Translations under genes and position numbers: made by a program
NCBI RefSeq assembly: GCF_003985145.1
Contig: NZ_ML133521.1
Span: 558,001 to 622,000, forward strand
Direction: 5' to 3'
Source of the DNA: Rhizobium anhuiense
GTDB taxonomy: Bacteria; Pseudomonadota; Alphaproteobacteria; Rhizobiales; Rhizobiaceae
DNA: 64,000 bases
Shown here: positions 25,868 to 34,682 of the stretch, piece after piece
How the letters are laid out: each line of letters begins with the position of its first letter
How positions within the stretch are numbered: the first letter of the stretch is position 1
Notes under the pieces: generated by a model
What the model saw: only the letters and a program-made list of their open reading frames with translations
Told to the model about the DNA's origin: nothing
The model's database searches: none

Positions 25868-26311
25868 TTACTGCTGCGGCAGGATGATTTTCTGTTCGGT
25901 CGTGTTCTTGACGGGCTTCTGGCCGGGCTCGTGCGACATCGTGCGGGTCGTGCTCTGGAGACTGTCGCCATCCGTGCTCGTCTTCGTCCGCGACTTGCTA
26001 AAGGTGCCTTTGTCCACGGCCTGGGCCTTCGTCTGAGACCTGAGCTTGTCGCCGTTGTCGTTGACATGGGTCTTGCTCATGGCCTTGCCGTTAGTGGTTG
26101 CAGCGCTCCCGCCTGAGCCGACGGAGGAGGTCGTCCCTTCGTCGGTCTGACACACGCCCGCCGTCCCGACGGAACTCGCAGACGTTGCGCCAGCCGCCGC
26201 ACTTCCGCCCGTTCCGACAGTTCCAGCCGCGTTGCAGTCCTGTGCCGAGACGCCGGCCGTGGTGGACAAAACTGCGATACTGGCCGCGCCGATCAAACTC
26301 ATGATCTTCAT
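25868..26311 (-). CDS. Exported Gly/Ser/Thr-rich protein with three VGTG-like repeats
   Basis: 147 residues from ATG 26311; the open frame upstream of it is noise. A Sec signal peptide, MKIMSLIGAASIAVLSTTAGVSA, ends before QDCNAAG. The first half of the mature protein has three units of the VGTGGSAA type (TVGTGGSAAAG, SSVGTAGVC, SSVGSGGSAATT) and two Cys. The second half is different: highly charged and basic (KAMSKTHVNDNGDKLRSQTKAQ, SKSRTKTSTDGD), ending in a hydrophobic IILPQQ. No known domain. It starts 10 bases after the previous gene ends, so the two are cotranscribed. Confidence 0.7.
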   Translation of the reverse strand: MKIMSLIGAASIAVLSTTAGVSAQDCNAAGTVGTGGSAAAGATSASSVGTAGVCQTDEGTTSSVGSGGSAATTNGKAMSKTHVNDNGDKLRSQTKAQAVDKGTFSKSRTKTSTDGDSLQSTTRTMSHEPGQKPVKNTTEQKIILPQQ

Positions 26312-26321
26312 GTCTGGTCTC

Positions 26322-26666
26322 CTATTTATTGGGTTTCGTGACAGAGCAGGTGCCGTCCGAGCGCTTGGTGATGACGGTTCCGTCGGGCCGCGTGACACTT
26401 GCCGTCGAGTAGCTGTCGACGCTGCCCGCGCCTGCCGAGCTAGCTGACGACGAGGATGCCGCAGTCGACGAGCCGGCGCCGGTCGCACTCGAAGAAGACA
26501 CCTTGCCGTTTCCGGCGGTGACGGTCGTAGACATATTGCCCGATGAGGTCCGGCCTTCGACCACCGTGCAGGTTGTCCCGTCGTCCAGTTTGATATCTTC
26601 CGAGGCAGCCTGACCGGCTACCAAGATCGCGGCTCCATAGATGACGCCTTTGACTGTGTTGATCAT
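26322..26666 (-). CDS. Exported Ser/Ala-rich small protein (114 aa)
   Basis: From ATG 26666 (GGAGAAAGC upstream), a signal-like N-terminus (INTVKGVIYGAAILVAGQAA) is followed by a short structured part with two Cys (DGTTCTVVEGRTSSGN and DGTCSVTKPNK at the end). Between them is a low-complexity Ser/Ala stretch with more than twenty Ser in about forty residues. The repeated DGT-C motifs at both ends could form a disulfide closing the low-complexity loop, which is a guess. It lies between two VGTG-repeat protein genes, 50 bases after the upstream one. No recognised family. Confidence 0.68.
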   Translation of the reverse strand: MINTVKGVIYGAAILVAGQAASEDIKLDDGTTCTVVEGRTSSGNMSTTVTAGNGKVSSSSATGAGSSTAASSSSASSAGAGSVDSYSTASVTRPDGTVITKRSDGTCSVTKPNK

Positions 26667-26716
26667 TTGCTTTCTCCGGTGAAAGGGCCGACGCCTTGTG
26701 GCGCCGGCCGGATGCC

Positions 26717-27289
26717 TCAGCATGAATGACTGGAGCCATTCTTCTTCATCTGGCCCGGAGCGCAGCCCTTCTTCCCATTGTTCTCATGGGATGAACCGGC
26801 TTGGCTTGCGCCGGTGCCGACGGTGCTGCCGGTTTTATCGCCGTCAGTCGACGATGCTCCCGTGCCGACTGAAGAGGCCGAATTGGCGTCACCTGACCCT
26901 GCGGCCGACCCACCGGTCCCGACAGAACTGCTCGACGTGCCGCCGCCCGCAGAGGAACCGCCTGTGCCGAGTGTCGATGCCGAACCCGAGCCGGAACCGG
27001 AGCCTGCAGCAGAACCACCGGTGCCCACGGTGCCGCTGGACTTGCCGCCGCCTGCCGACGATCCACCTGTGCCGATGGTCGAGGCGGAACCGGAACCGCA
27101 GTTTTTAGTTCCGGCAGGGCAGTCGCCACCGCCGGCGGAACTTCCACCAGTACCAACGGTGCTGCTCGAAGTTCCGCCGCCCGCCGACGATCCGCCCGTG
27201 CCGACGGTGCTGGATGACTGCGCGAATGCCGTCGCCGTCGTGCTTGCCAGCAAGGCTGCAGCGAACGCAATGTGGGTGAGCTTGATCAT
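26717..27289 (-). CDS. Exported VGTG-repeat protein (190 aa)
   Basis: Signal peptide MIKLTHIAFAAALLASTTATAFA, then QSSS. The mature part is almost only Gly, Ser, Thr, Ala and Val. VGTG (or IGTG, LGTG) occurs eight times, at residues 29, 45, 72, 88, 107, 123, 141 and 157. Spacing inside each pair is exactly 16, and pairs are separated by 27, 19 and 18, so four two-unit modules are visible. The unit is roughly ST-VGTGGSSAGGG. Four Cys occur as DCPAGTKNC between the first two pairs and as C176 and C190 in the tail. It is probably secreted or surface-bound; no known domain. First gene after the promoter at 27351-27375. Confidence 0.75.
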   Translation of the reverse strand: MIKLTHIAFAAALLASTTATAFAQSSSTVGTGGSSAGGGTSSSTVGTGGSSAGGGDCPAGTKNCGSGSASTIGTGGSSAGGGKSSGTVGTGGSAAGSGSGSGSASTLGTGGSSAGGGTSSSSVGTGGSAAGSGDANSASSVGTGASSTDGDKTGSTVGTGASQAGSSHENNGKKGCAPGQMKKNGSSHSC

Positions 27290-27350
27290 GTGATTTCCTC
27301 CGAATGTTTGTGTTTTGCCTTGGGTCAGTTTGACCGGCGGCTGTCTGGCA

Positions 27351-27375
27351 AACGAAGGGGAGTGCCGGCTGTTCC
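27351..27375 (-). promoter_or_regulatory. EcfG-type general stress promoter of the exported repeat-protein group
   Basis: Read on the minus strand, GGAAC (27375-27371), 17 bases, GTT (27353-27351). It lies 62 bases before the ATG of the VGTG-repeat protein. The rest of 27290-27654 holds no gene I can support. Confidence 0.65.
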
Positions 27376-27654
27376 AAGGCTACGACCTCAGTCCGGGGTG
27401 GATCAGACCAAGGTCTAACCCACTGTAACGCATTGTGAATTTGCCCTTGTTTGGCAGCGGTTGATCGGGCTCGCAAGGTGCAGCATGCAGTTTCAAGGCC
27501 GGCTGAAGGTCTGCTCTTTAGCGAATTGGTGTCGCAAAGCAGCCTGTCTGATTCATGCCTACTTCATACCGCACACGCGTGCCGGCGGCCGCAATAAGAA
27601 GGCGATCGGAAGGCTCCGCCCTATGAACAACGGCAGGTCAGGTGAGGGATCAGC

Positions 27655-28446
27655 TCAGAGCGTGTCGATCAGCCCTCCGTCCACGCGCATGGAAGCTCCT
27701 GTCGTCGCGGATGCCAAAGGCGACGCCAGATAGGTTACCAGGTTGGCAATTTCCTCGACGCTTGCAGCTCGTTGGATAATCGAACCGCCACGATGCTTCT
27801 TGACGAAGTCCGCCGCGACCTCCTCGATCGGCTTGCCCGTCTTCGCACGCTCTTCGGCAAGCATCGCCTCGACGCCTTCGGACAGTGTCGGTCCGGGAAG
27901 AACCGAGTTCACAGTAACGCCCGTACCAGCCATGCGCTTGGCAAGCCCACGGGCAACCGCGATGTCCGCGGTCTTGCTGACGCCGTAATGAATCATCTCC
28001 ACCGGTATGTTAAAGCCGGATTCCGACGCGATGAAGATGACGCGGCCCCAGTCGAGCTTCTGCATGCCCGGAAGATAGGCACGTGAAAGCCTGACGGCCG
28101 ACATGACGTTTACCTGCCAATGGCGATCCCAGACCTCGTCGTCCGCATCGAAGAAGTCGAGCGGCTGGAAGATGCCCGCATTGTTGATCAGAATATCGAC
28201 ATGATGAACCTTGGCGACGAGAGCGTCACACCCTTCAGCGGTTGCGACATCGGCTGGTACGGCGCTCACGCTTCCCCTGGCACCTTCGCCTTTCAGGCGT
28301 TCGGCCGCCTTAGCGGTCTTTTCTTCAGACCGTCCGTTGACCACCACGTTCGCACCAGCCCTCGCAAGCTGGCGGGCGATCGCGTAGCCGATGCCTTCGG
28401 TAGATCCAGTAATCAGCGCGGTTTTGCCTGTGAGGTCGATCTGCAT
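27655..28446 (-). CDS. Short-chain dehydrogenase/reductase
   Basis: A 263-residue classical SDR. The NAD(P) motif is TGSTEGIG at residues 13-20. The NNAG structural motif is at 88-91. The catalytic set is Ser at 141-143 (IASESG), Tyr154 and Lys158 (HYGVSKT). The Arg in VVVNGRSEEK after strand 2 suggests NADP preference. The frame is open to 28647, but ATG 28446 with AGGAGC upstream starts the conserved part (LTGKTALITGSTEGIG). The substrate is unknown; neighbours are unrelated small enzymes on the same strand, too far away to be clearly cotranscribed. Confidence 0.9.
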   Translation of the reverse strand: MQIDLTGKTALITGSTEGIGYAIARQLARAGANVVVNGRSEEKTAKAAERLKGEGARGSVSAVPADVATAEGCDALVAKVHHVDILINNAGIFQPLDFFDADDEVWDRHWQVNVMSAVRLSRAYLPGMQKLDWGRVIFIASESGFNIPVEMIHYGVSKTADIAVARGLAKRMAGTGVTVNSVLPGPTLSEGVEAMLAEERAKTGKPIEEVAADFVKKHRGGSIIQRAASVEEIANLVTYLASPLASATTGASMRVDGGLIDTL

Positions 28447-28683
28447 CTGCGGCTCCTTCTGAGGTTGGATCAGTGAAGGTATGATCTGGCGGTCGGTCTC
28501 GCAACAGCCCGCGACGTCGATGATCCTTTCGGGTGGGACCCGTGGCGGTGCCCTGGAAGCGGGTTTGCAAGCTGATCCAGAAGCAGATGACATTCTCTCA
28601 GAGTTCGAGCAGTGATCCGGCAAGCGCGACACTTGGAAAGAAGGCAACAGCTCGATTGGCAGACCTAAGGTGTCCGCCGTCCC

Positions 28684-29502
28684 TTATGAACCGTCCGGAA
28701 ACCGGTAATTCATTCTCGTATAAATCTGCTCGAATCCGGCCACAATGAGATTGGCGTGAGAGATATTCGGCTCATCGGCCGACGGTTGGGCGGTTTCGAC
28801 GACGAATGTCTGAACGCCCTGGCTGGCGCCTTGGTTTAGACGCGCGGCAATCAGGGCCCTCTGTGCCCCGCGATTGCAAAACTCGGGAACGGTCGAGCCA
28901 CCGCCAAGCCAAGCACAGCCGTCTGCCGCATACATCGCGCCGGTCGCAATCGGCCTGCCGTCCAATTCCGCGAAAAAACAGCTCCAACCGTCCTTCCCGA
29001 CGATCGCTGACCAAAGCGGGGTCAGGTTTGCCGGAAAGTGAAATCCGGCGCACATCATCGAACCGAAGATCTCGGCTTCGGTGACATTGACCTGCCGGGT
29101 CGCGACCTCTCCAGAATGGATGAGTGGCGTGGAAGGCGCTGTTCGCCGTAGTTTTGCCCATCCGTGACCTTGGGCAACAAGGCCTCGTTTCCTTATCCAG
29201 TCGTGTGTCCGTTGAGGAGCGGTGGCAGCGTTCATTTGTAAGTAGCGTCGGCCCGCCCTTTTGCTCATCCATTCACAGGCCATGTCGAGATCTTCAGGTG
29301 CCACGATGCCGAGCACCCGATTGAGACCGATGGCGGGCGCGCTTGGCAGCGATATTGCGCAACCTCCAGCCAATGGCATGCAGCGAAACTCAGCCTGGTC
29401 GACGAACGTCTGGGGCGCGATCATGAAGAGGTCGATAAATGCTTTCACTTCGATGATTTCTTCTTCCGGCACCATTTGGTGCGATGCTGACGGGCGATCC
29501 AT
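28684..29502 (-). CDS. GNAT-like N-acetyltransferase
   Basis: 272 residues from ATG 29502 (AAGGA 8 bases upstream); TTG 29523 is a weaker alternative. The C-terminal half has the GNAT core: FFAELDGRPIATGAMYAADGCAWLGGGSTVPEF (strands 4-5) and NRGAQRALIAARLNQGASQGVQTFVVET, where NRGAQRAL replaces the acetyl-CoA pyrophosphate loop Q/R-x-x-G-x-G/A. The N-terminal half looks like a second, degenerate GNAT-like lobe (LPSAPAIGLNRVLGI, PEDLDMACEWMSKRAGRRYLQM). Such two-lobed acetyltransferases act on small molecules or proteins; the target is unknown. Confidence 0.78.
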   Translation of the reverse strand: MDRPSASHQMVPEEEIIEVKAFIDLFMIAPQTFVDQAEFRCMPLAGGCAISLPSAPAIGLNRVLGIVAPEDLDMACEWMSKRAGRRYLQMNAATAPQRTHDWIRKRGLVAQGHGWAKLRRTAPSTPLIHSGEVATRQVNVTEAEIFGSMMCAGFHFPANLTPLWSAIVGKDGWSCFFAELDGRPIATGAMYAADGCAWLGGGSTVPEFCNRGAQRALIAARLNQGASQGVQTFVVETAQPSADEPNISHANLIVAGFEQIYTRMNYRFPDGS

Positions 29503-29587
29503 GCTCGTGTCCTTAACGATCAAACGGCCAAACAGACTTCACCGCAGCGACGTCAGCAGCGGTGTAAGCCGGCGGTTGCGAGCGGGG

Positions 29588-30439
29588 TTAAGTCAGGAAG
29601 TCCGCTATCGCGGTGGCAATTTCTCGGGAATGCGTCTCCAACGCGAAGTGGCCGGTATTGAGGAGCTGGATCTCAGCGTTCGGGAGATCGCGTCTAACGG
29701 CCTCCGCACCTGCGGGCAGGAAGAAGGGATCCTTGTCGCCCCAGATTGCCAGGAACCTGGGTTGATGCCGGCGGAAATATGCTTGAAACATCGGATACAG
29801 GACCACGTTGCTCGCGTAGTCGAGCGCAAGGTCGAATTGGATTTCTTCACTATCCGGACGCGCCATGTAGAAGGCATCGAGCGAATAGCCATCGGGAGAC
29901 ACGTTCGATAAATCCGAAACACCGTGTTCGTACTGCCAGCGGATGGCGAGAGGTTTCATGATCTCGCGCAGGGCATCGCGGTTGGCGGTCGTGGGATCGG
30001 ACCAGTATCGCCTGATCGGATTCCAGACGTCGCTCAACCCCTCCTCGTAGGCATTGCCATTTTGGGAAATGATTGCCGTCACCCGCTCGGGAAACTTCAT
30101 CGCGACGCGGAAACCGATGGGCGCTCCGATATCGAAGGCGTAAAGAGCAAACCGCCCGATGCCCAGCGCCTCAATGAACCTCTGGATGATGCGGGCAAGA
30201 TTGTCGTACGTGTAGGCAAAATTTGTGCGCGCAGGCGCTTGCGACTGGCCAAACCCTGTAATGTCGGGTGCGATGAGGTGAAATCGGTCCGCAAGCAGTG
30301 GAATAAGATCGCGAAACATGTGGCTCGATGACGGAAACCCGTGCAGCAGTAACAGGGCCGGTTTGGCTGGTTCTCCGGCCTGCCGATAAAATACATCACG
30401 ACCGTCGATATCAACGCGGTGATGGGTGGTATGCGTCAT
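29588..30439 (-). CDS. Alpha/beta hydrolase, epoxide hydrolase/dehalogenase-like (cytoplasmic paralogue)
   Basis: A 283-residue alpha/beta hydrolase without a signal peptide. The oxyanion-hole HGFP lies at 33-36. The nucleophile elbow YAFDIGAPIG carries Asp103, not Ser, as in epoxide hydrolases and haloalkane dehalogenases. The late NTGHFALE carries the catalytic His. It shares long motifs (LLHGFPSSSHMFRDLIPLLAD, ISQNGNAYEEGL) with the exported protein at 31369-32343, so the two are paralogues. ATG has GGGAAAG upstream. Attack by Asp predicts epoxide or haloalkane hydrolysis, which is inference. Confidence 0.88.
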   Translation of the reverse strand: MTHTTHHRVDIDGRDVFYRQAGEPAKPALLLLHGFPSSSHMFRDLIPLLADRFHLIAPDITGFGQSQAPARTNFAYTYDNLARIIQRFIEALGIGRFALYAFDIGAPIGFRVAMKFPERVTAIISQNGNAYEEGLSDVWNPIRRYWSDPTTANRDALREIMKPLAIRWQYEHGVSDLSNVSPDGYSLDAFYMARPDSEEIQFDLALDYASNVVLYPMFQAYFRRHQPRFLAIWGDKDPFFLPAGAEAVRRDLPNAEIQLLNTGHFALETHSREIATAIADFLT

Positions 30440-30642
30440 GTCGTTCTTTCCCCATAGAAACCGAATCGCTGAGACCGGGAGTGCTCTCGCCGTTTATAAG
30501 CTCGGACCGGTTGCGCCACCGGCTGTCGTGGCCATAGGCCAGCGCGACCTTTCGGGATTGCTGTTGTTCCAGCCGTCCTCCGCACGCCGTTTCTGTTGCA
30601 GAAGCTCGTGAAAACTCCTGCAACTGGGTCTTGTGGCGTTCA

Positions 30643-31269
30643 TTATCTTCCTCGCAAGGCCTCGAGCCGCGTATGCAATTCTGCATTCTCCGACTCCAGT
30701 TCGGCTAAGCGTTCACGCAACGCTGCCACCGCTTTCGCGACCTCCTCTTCGGTGTAACGCGGTGTGATATGTTGAGGGCAGTTCCAATCGAAGGCTTCCA
30801 GCCGCAGTCGAAAAATCCGCTCTGCTTTTGCTCGGTAGCCGGCGTCGAAAACCAGGTCGGCCAGCGCCGGGTCGGCATCGAGTGTCAGCTTCTCGACATG
30901 CATGTAGATCTTGAGGCGGGCTCGTCGCGGGTAATCCACCACAAAGAGACAGGCCCGGTCATTTGCGGCAAAGTTTCCGGTACTGATATATTGGCGGTTG
31001 CCCCTGTAGTCGGCGAACGCCAGTGTTTTCCTGTCGACGATTTTCAGAAAGCCCTTTGGACCACCGCGATGCTGAACATAGGGCCAACCGGTTTCCGACA
31101 CAGAGGCAATGTAGAAGCTGTCCCGTGCAGAGATGAAAGCCAGTTCGCTGTCGGTGAAGCTGTCGGATTCCCGATGGTGGTCGCCTAACCAGATCTGGTC
31201 GGCACCCATTTCAGCTTGTGCCAGCCGCACATTCGGAGTGACTGCAACTTCCAAAAAATGGTATGGCAT
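30643..31269 (-). CDS. Pyridoxamine 5'-phosphate oxidase family protein with C-terminal coiled coil
   Basis: 208 residues from ATG 31269 (GGAG 7 bases upstream). The middle is a split-barrel flavin-binding domain of the PNPOx-like family: AFISARDSFYIASVSETGWPYVQHRGGPKGF, then LAFADYRGNRQYISTGNFAANDRACLFVVDYPRRARLKIYM. The last 45 residues (EEEVAKAVAALRERLAELESENAELHTRLEALRG) are a heptad coiled coil suggesting a dimer. Such proteins reduce or bind flavin, F420 or haem; true PNPOx activity is unlikely because the extra N-terminal and PLP residues are absent. It sits between the two hydrolase paralogues on the same strand. Confidence 0.85.
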   Translation of the reverse strand: MPYHFLEVAVTPNVRLAQAEMGADQIWLGDHHRESDSFTDSELAFISARDSFYIASVSETGWPYVQHRGGPKGFLKIVDRKTLAFADYRGNRQYISTGNFAANDRACLFVVDYPRRARLKIYMHVEKLTLDADPALADLVFDAGYRAKAERIFRLRLEAFDWNCPQHITPRYTEEEVAKAVAALRERLAELESENAELHTRLEALRGR

Positions 31270-31368
31270 GGGGATCTCCAAAATCTGGAATTTGGTAACG
31301 GCTTTTCAGCGGTGCGACCTCGACTTGACGGAAACCTTCGCCACACCGCCGGCAACCATGCCTGATCG

Positions 31369-32343
31369 TCACTTCTTTGCGACGCGGCGATCCAGGAAAT
31401 CGTTGATTAGCGGAGCAGCGACGTCCAACTTTTCTTCGAGCAGGAAGTGACCTGAGTTCAGGATATGAAGTTCGGCATCCGGAAGATCCTTGAGATAAGG
31501 ATGAGCGCCGGCCTCAGGAAAGATGTAATCATTCTTGCCCCAGACGATGAGCGTGGGCGGCTTGCGCTCACGAAAGAAACTTTGGAACGCGGGGTAAAGC
31601 GGAACGTTGGTGCGATAATCATACAACATGTCGAGCTGGATATCCTTATTGCCAGGTCGGTCCAGAAGAGCCTGGTCGTGAACCCAGTTGTCAGGGCTGA
31701 TGCGCGACACGTCTTCCATGCCATCGGTATACTGGAACCTGGTCGTTTCGAGCGTGACCAGACCGGAGAGCGCCCCGCGGCTCTTCTCCGACCCATCGGA
31801 CCAATAGGTCTTGATGGGATCCCAGAATTCCTTCAGCCCTTCATCATAGGCGTTGCCGTTCTGGATGATCAGCGCACTCACCCGTTCCGGATGTTTCAGC
31901 GCCAGGCGGTAACCCACCGGTGCACCATAATCCATGACGTACATTGCGTAGCTTTTGACCGCCAAATGGTCGAGTAACTTGTCTACGATATCGGCGACGC
32001 CGCCAAACGTGTAGGCAAACTTACCACGGTCGGGAGACGCGCTTTGGCCATAACCGGGATAGTCCGGCGCGATGACGTGGTATCGGTCTGCAAGAAGCGG
32101 GATCAGATTCCGGAACATGTGGGAGGACGTCGGAAACCCATGGAGTAGCAGCACGACCGGAGCGTCGGCCGGGCCAGCTTCCCGGTAGAAGATATCGAGG
32201 CCCTCGATCTTTGCGGTTCGGTAGTGGATGGGAACCGGAGCTTCGCGAAGCTCCGCCGTGGCGTGCGCAGGAAGTGCGCTTACCATTGTTGCCGTGGCCA
32301 TGCTGGCGGTCGCCAACATCAGGCACATGATCAAACTACGCAT
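31369..32343 (-). CDS. Exported alpha/beta hydrolase, epoxide hydrolase/dehalogenase-like
   Basis: 324 residues from ATG 32343, the start of a Sec signal peptide (MRSLIMCLMLATASMATAT, then VSALPAHA). After cleavage the protein parallels the 29588 hydrolase: LLLHGFPTSSHMFRNLIPLL, nucleophile Asp138 in YVMDYGAPVG, IIQNGNAYDEGLKEFWDPI, and the His in LNSGHFLLEE. The frame is open to 32427, but the added residues are not signal-like. Export to the periplasm suggests it meets toxic compounds before they enter. Catalysis by Asp implies epoxide or halide substrates; this is inferred from the family. Confidence 0.88.
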   Translation of the reverse strand: MRSLIMCLMLATASMATATMVSALPAHATAELREAPVPIHYRTAKIEGLDIFYREAGPADAPVVLLLHGFPTSSHMFRNLIPLLADRYHVIAPDYPGYGQSASPDRGKFAYTFGGVADIVDKLLDHLAVKSYAMYVMDYGAPVGYRLALKHPERVSALIIQNGNAYDEGLKEFWDPIKTYWSDGSEKSRGALSGLVTLETTRFQYTDGMEDVSRISPDNWVHDQALLDRPGNKDIQLDMLYDYRTNVPLYPAFQSFFRERKPPTLIVWGKNDYIFPEAGAHPYLKDLPDAELHILNSGHFLLEEKLDVAAPLINDFLDRRVAKK

Positions 32344-32774
32344 GATAGTCTCCCCATAGGTCGAGATGAAACGAAAGTTGGTTTCGAGTAAGGGCTGCTT
32401 TGGGCCGTTCGGGTCGCGATAAACCACGTCACCGAATGCTGTTGCATCAGTCAGGAAATGGCAGTGATGCAGAATTCCAATGCACGTAGATGTTTGAGTG
32501 AGGGCAACGACGGATCAGCCGACGTCGCCATTCGTCAAGGGCTTCTATGCGTAGGAGTAAGCGGGTTTCTGATCGCTCTCAATTGCGATCTAGGTCGCCT
32601 GCAACTAGACGGTGGCATTGCAACCATAGACCTTCGTATATCGATTTGTCCTTACGCAACACCTGGAAATCCCGTAACTATTTCCGTCGGACGATCGGCC
32701 ACCCTTCTCTACTTCCTGACATGAGTCGGAACTTCTAGGCTCGCGAACGTCTCAAACTCTGAACGGAGAGTGCG
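32344..32774. other. Divergent intergenic region, no gene seen
   Basis: Space between the exported hydrolase and the histidine kinase, transcribed in opposite directions. Small ORFs present have no ribosome sites. I could not find a convincing sigma-70 or EcfG promoter; GGAAC at 32726-32730 has no GTT at the right spacing. Confidence 0.4.
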
Positions 32775-34682
32775 GTGGAACGAGAGCCGGAAACCGATCC
32801 CATTATTGATCTAATCCCCGCCATGGTGTGGTCCGCAACGTCGGAAGGCATGCTCGATTTTGCCAACCAGCATTTTCTCGAGTTCATCGGGGCGCCGCTT
32901 GAGGAAATCTCCGGAGTGGGATTCTACAAGCTATTTCATCCTGACGACACGTCACATCTCGCTTCGGAATGGCATGACATCATGGCCTCGAAGCATGCCA
33001 GGGAGGTCGTGGGCAGACTGAGGCGCGCAGATGGCCAATATCGTTGGTGCACGCTCCGCCAGAAGCCGCGGCTCGATGCAGAAGGAAATGTCCTGAGATG
33101 GTATGGTGTGGTCCTCGATATCGAGGACCGCAAACAGGCCGAAAACGCATTGAAGGAAACGAAGACTGCGCTCGCGGCCAGCGAAGAGAACCTCAGCCTC
33201 ATCATCAATTCGCTGCCGGTTCTCGTATGGTCAGCGCGACCGGATGGCAGCGCCGATTTTGTCAATAAAAGCTGGCTGGACTATGCGGGTCGTCCTGCCG
33301 ACCAAATCCTCGGCTGGGGCTTCCTGGACCTTTATCATCCAGACGATATTCCCGGCATGGTGGACATCTGGAAGAGAGACCTCGAGCATTCCGACCACAC
33401 TGTTTTGAAAGGACGTATTCGCGGAGCAGACGGCAAATACCGTTGGTTTTACTTCTCCGGACGCAAGCTAGTCGACGCCAACGGCGTCGTTCGTTGGTTC
33501 GGCGTCAATATCGATATCGAAGACCTGCAATATGCGGAGAACGCTCTTCGACAAAGCGAAGCTGCGCTCAGGGAAAGTGAACACAAGCTCAATCTAATCA
33601 TCAACACGATACCCGCAATGGCTTGGTCGTGTACCTCGGATGGCCGGCTTGAATATTTTAATCGAAACTTGATCGATTATGTCGGCCTGCCTTTTGAAGA
33701 GATCGTCGGCTTCGGTTTTTATCGCATGTTTCATCCTGATGATGTCGAGCCGATGCGTATGGCCTGGGACGATATCGTAGCTTCAAAAAAAAGTCGTCCG
33801 GTAGACGCCCGCATCAGACGCGCCGATGGCGAATATCGGTGGTTCAACCTACGGCAAAGCCCCCTTCTGGATCCAGATGGAAACGTTGTCAGATGGTACG
33901 GCGTCGTCGTGGATATCGAGGATCGCAAACGGGCGGAAGAGTCCTTGCGACAAAGCCAGAGCGAACTCGCGCATGTGACCCGGATGACGGCAACAGGTGA
34001 ACTTGCCGTTTCAATTGCCCATGAAGTCAACCAGCCGCTGATGGCAATCGTCACGAATGCGGGCACATGTCTGCGATGGCTACAGCCGGGTCACACCGAT
34101 CTGGAGCAAGCGCGGCTGGCAGCCGAAAGGATCGTCAGGGACGGGCATCGCGCCGGCGACATTATCACCAGTATCCGGGCAATGGCACAAAAGCTGCCTG
34201 CGAAAATTGAGCAAACCGACCTCCGACCTGCCGTGCGCGAGGTGCTGAATCTGTTGACTGGCGAACTTCAAAGGCGCGGGATAGACGTTGTTCTTGATAT
34301 GGCGGAAGTGCCTATTGAAGTCGTAGGAGACCGGACACAACTGCAGCAAGTCGTTCTAAACTTGATCATGAATAGCGCGGAAGCGATGGCAGCTTCTTGC
34401 GAGGCACGACGCATCGTCATCCGATGTACTATAGATGAGGAACTTGTGAAAATGAGTGTTTCGGACACGGGGCGCGGGGTAGCTGTTCACCAGTTGGAGC
34501 GCGTTTTCGAAGCATTCTACAGCACGAAGGCCGAAGGCATCGGAATGGGCTTGTCGATATGCCGTTCCATCGTCGAAGCGCATGGCGGCCGGATTTGGGC
34601 TACGGCTGCGGAGAACGGGGGAGGGGGACAGTTCACGTTTACCTTGCCTCTGGCAGAGGGCGTGAGCGTCCATGATAGATGA
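32775..34682 (+). CDS. Three-PAS sensor histidine kinase
   Basis: 635 residues, no transmembrane segment, so a cytoplasmic sensor. Three PAS/PAC units follow one another (about residues 8-125, 140-250, 265-385), each ending in a WFG/WYG-V-x-DIEDRKxAE signature. The dimerisation helix has His about residue 416 in VSIAHEVNQPLMAI. The ATPase domain has N box NLIMNSAEAM, G1 DTGRGV and G2 GMGLSICRS. The start is GTG with GGAGAG upstream. It overlaps the FixJ-type regulator by 11 bases. PAS-1 and PAS-3 are closely similar, a recent internal duplication. The stimulus, perhaps redox or a ligand, is unknown. Confidence 0.92.
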   Translation: MEREPETDPIIDLIPAMVWSATSEGMLDFANQHFLEFIGAPLEEISGVGFYKLFHPDDTSHLASEWHDIMASKHAREVVGRLRRADGQYRWCTLRQKPRLDAEGNVLRWYGVVLDIEDRKQAENALKETKTALAASEENLSLIINSLPVLVWSARPDGSADFVNKSWLDYAGRPADQILGWGFLDLYHPDDIPGMVDIWKRDLEHSDHTVLKGRIRGADGKYRWFYFSGRKLVDANGVVRWFGVNIDIEDLQYAENALRQSEAALRESEHKLNLIINTIPAMAWSCTSDGRLEYFNRNLIDYVGLPFEEIVGFGFYRMFHPDDVEPMRMAWDDIVASKKSRPVDARIRRADGEYRWFNLRQSPLLDPDGNVVRWYGVVVDIEDRKRAEESLRQSQSELAHVTRMTATGELAVSIAHEVNQPLMAIVTNAGTCLRWLQPGHTDLEQARLAAERIVRDGHRAGDIITSIRAMAQKLPAKIEQTDLRPAVREVLNLLTGELQRRGIDVVLDMAEVPIEVVGDRTQLQQVVLNLIMNSAEAMAASCEARRIVIRCTIDEELVKMSVSDTGRGVAVHQLERVFEAFYSTKAEGIGMGLSICRSIVEAHGGRIWATAAENGGGGQFTFTLPLAEGVSVHDR

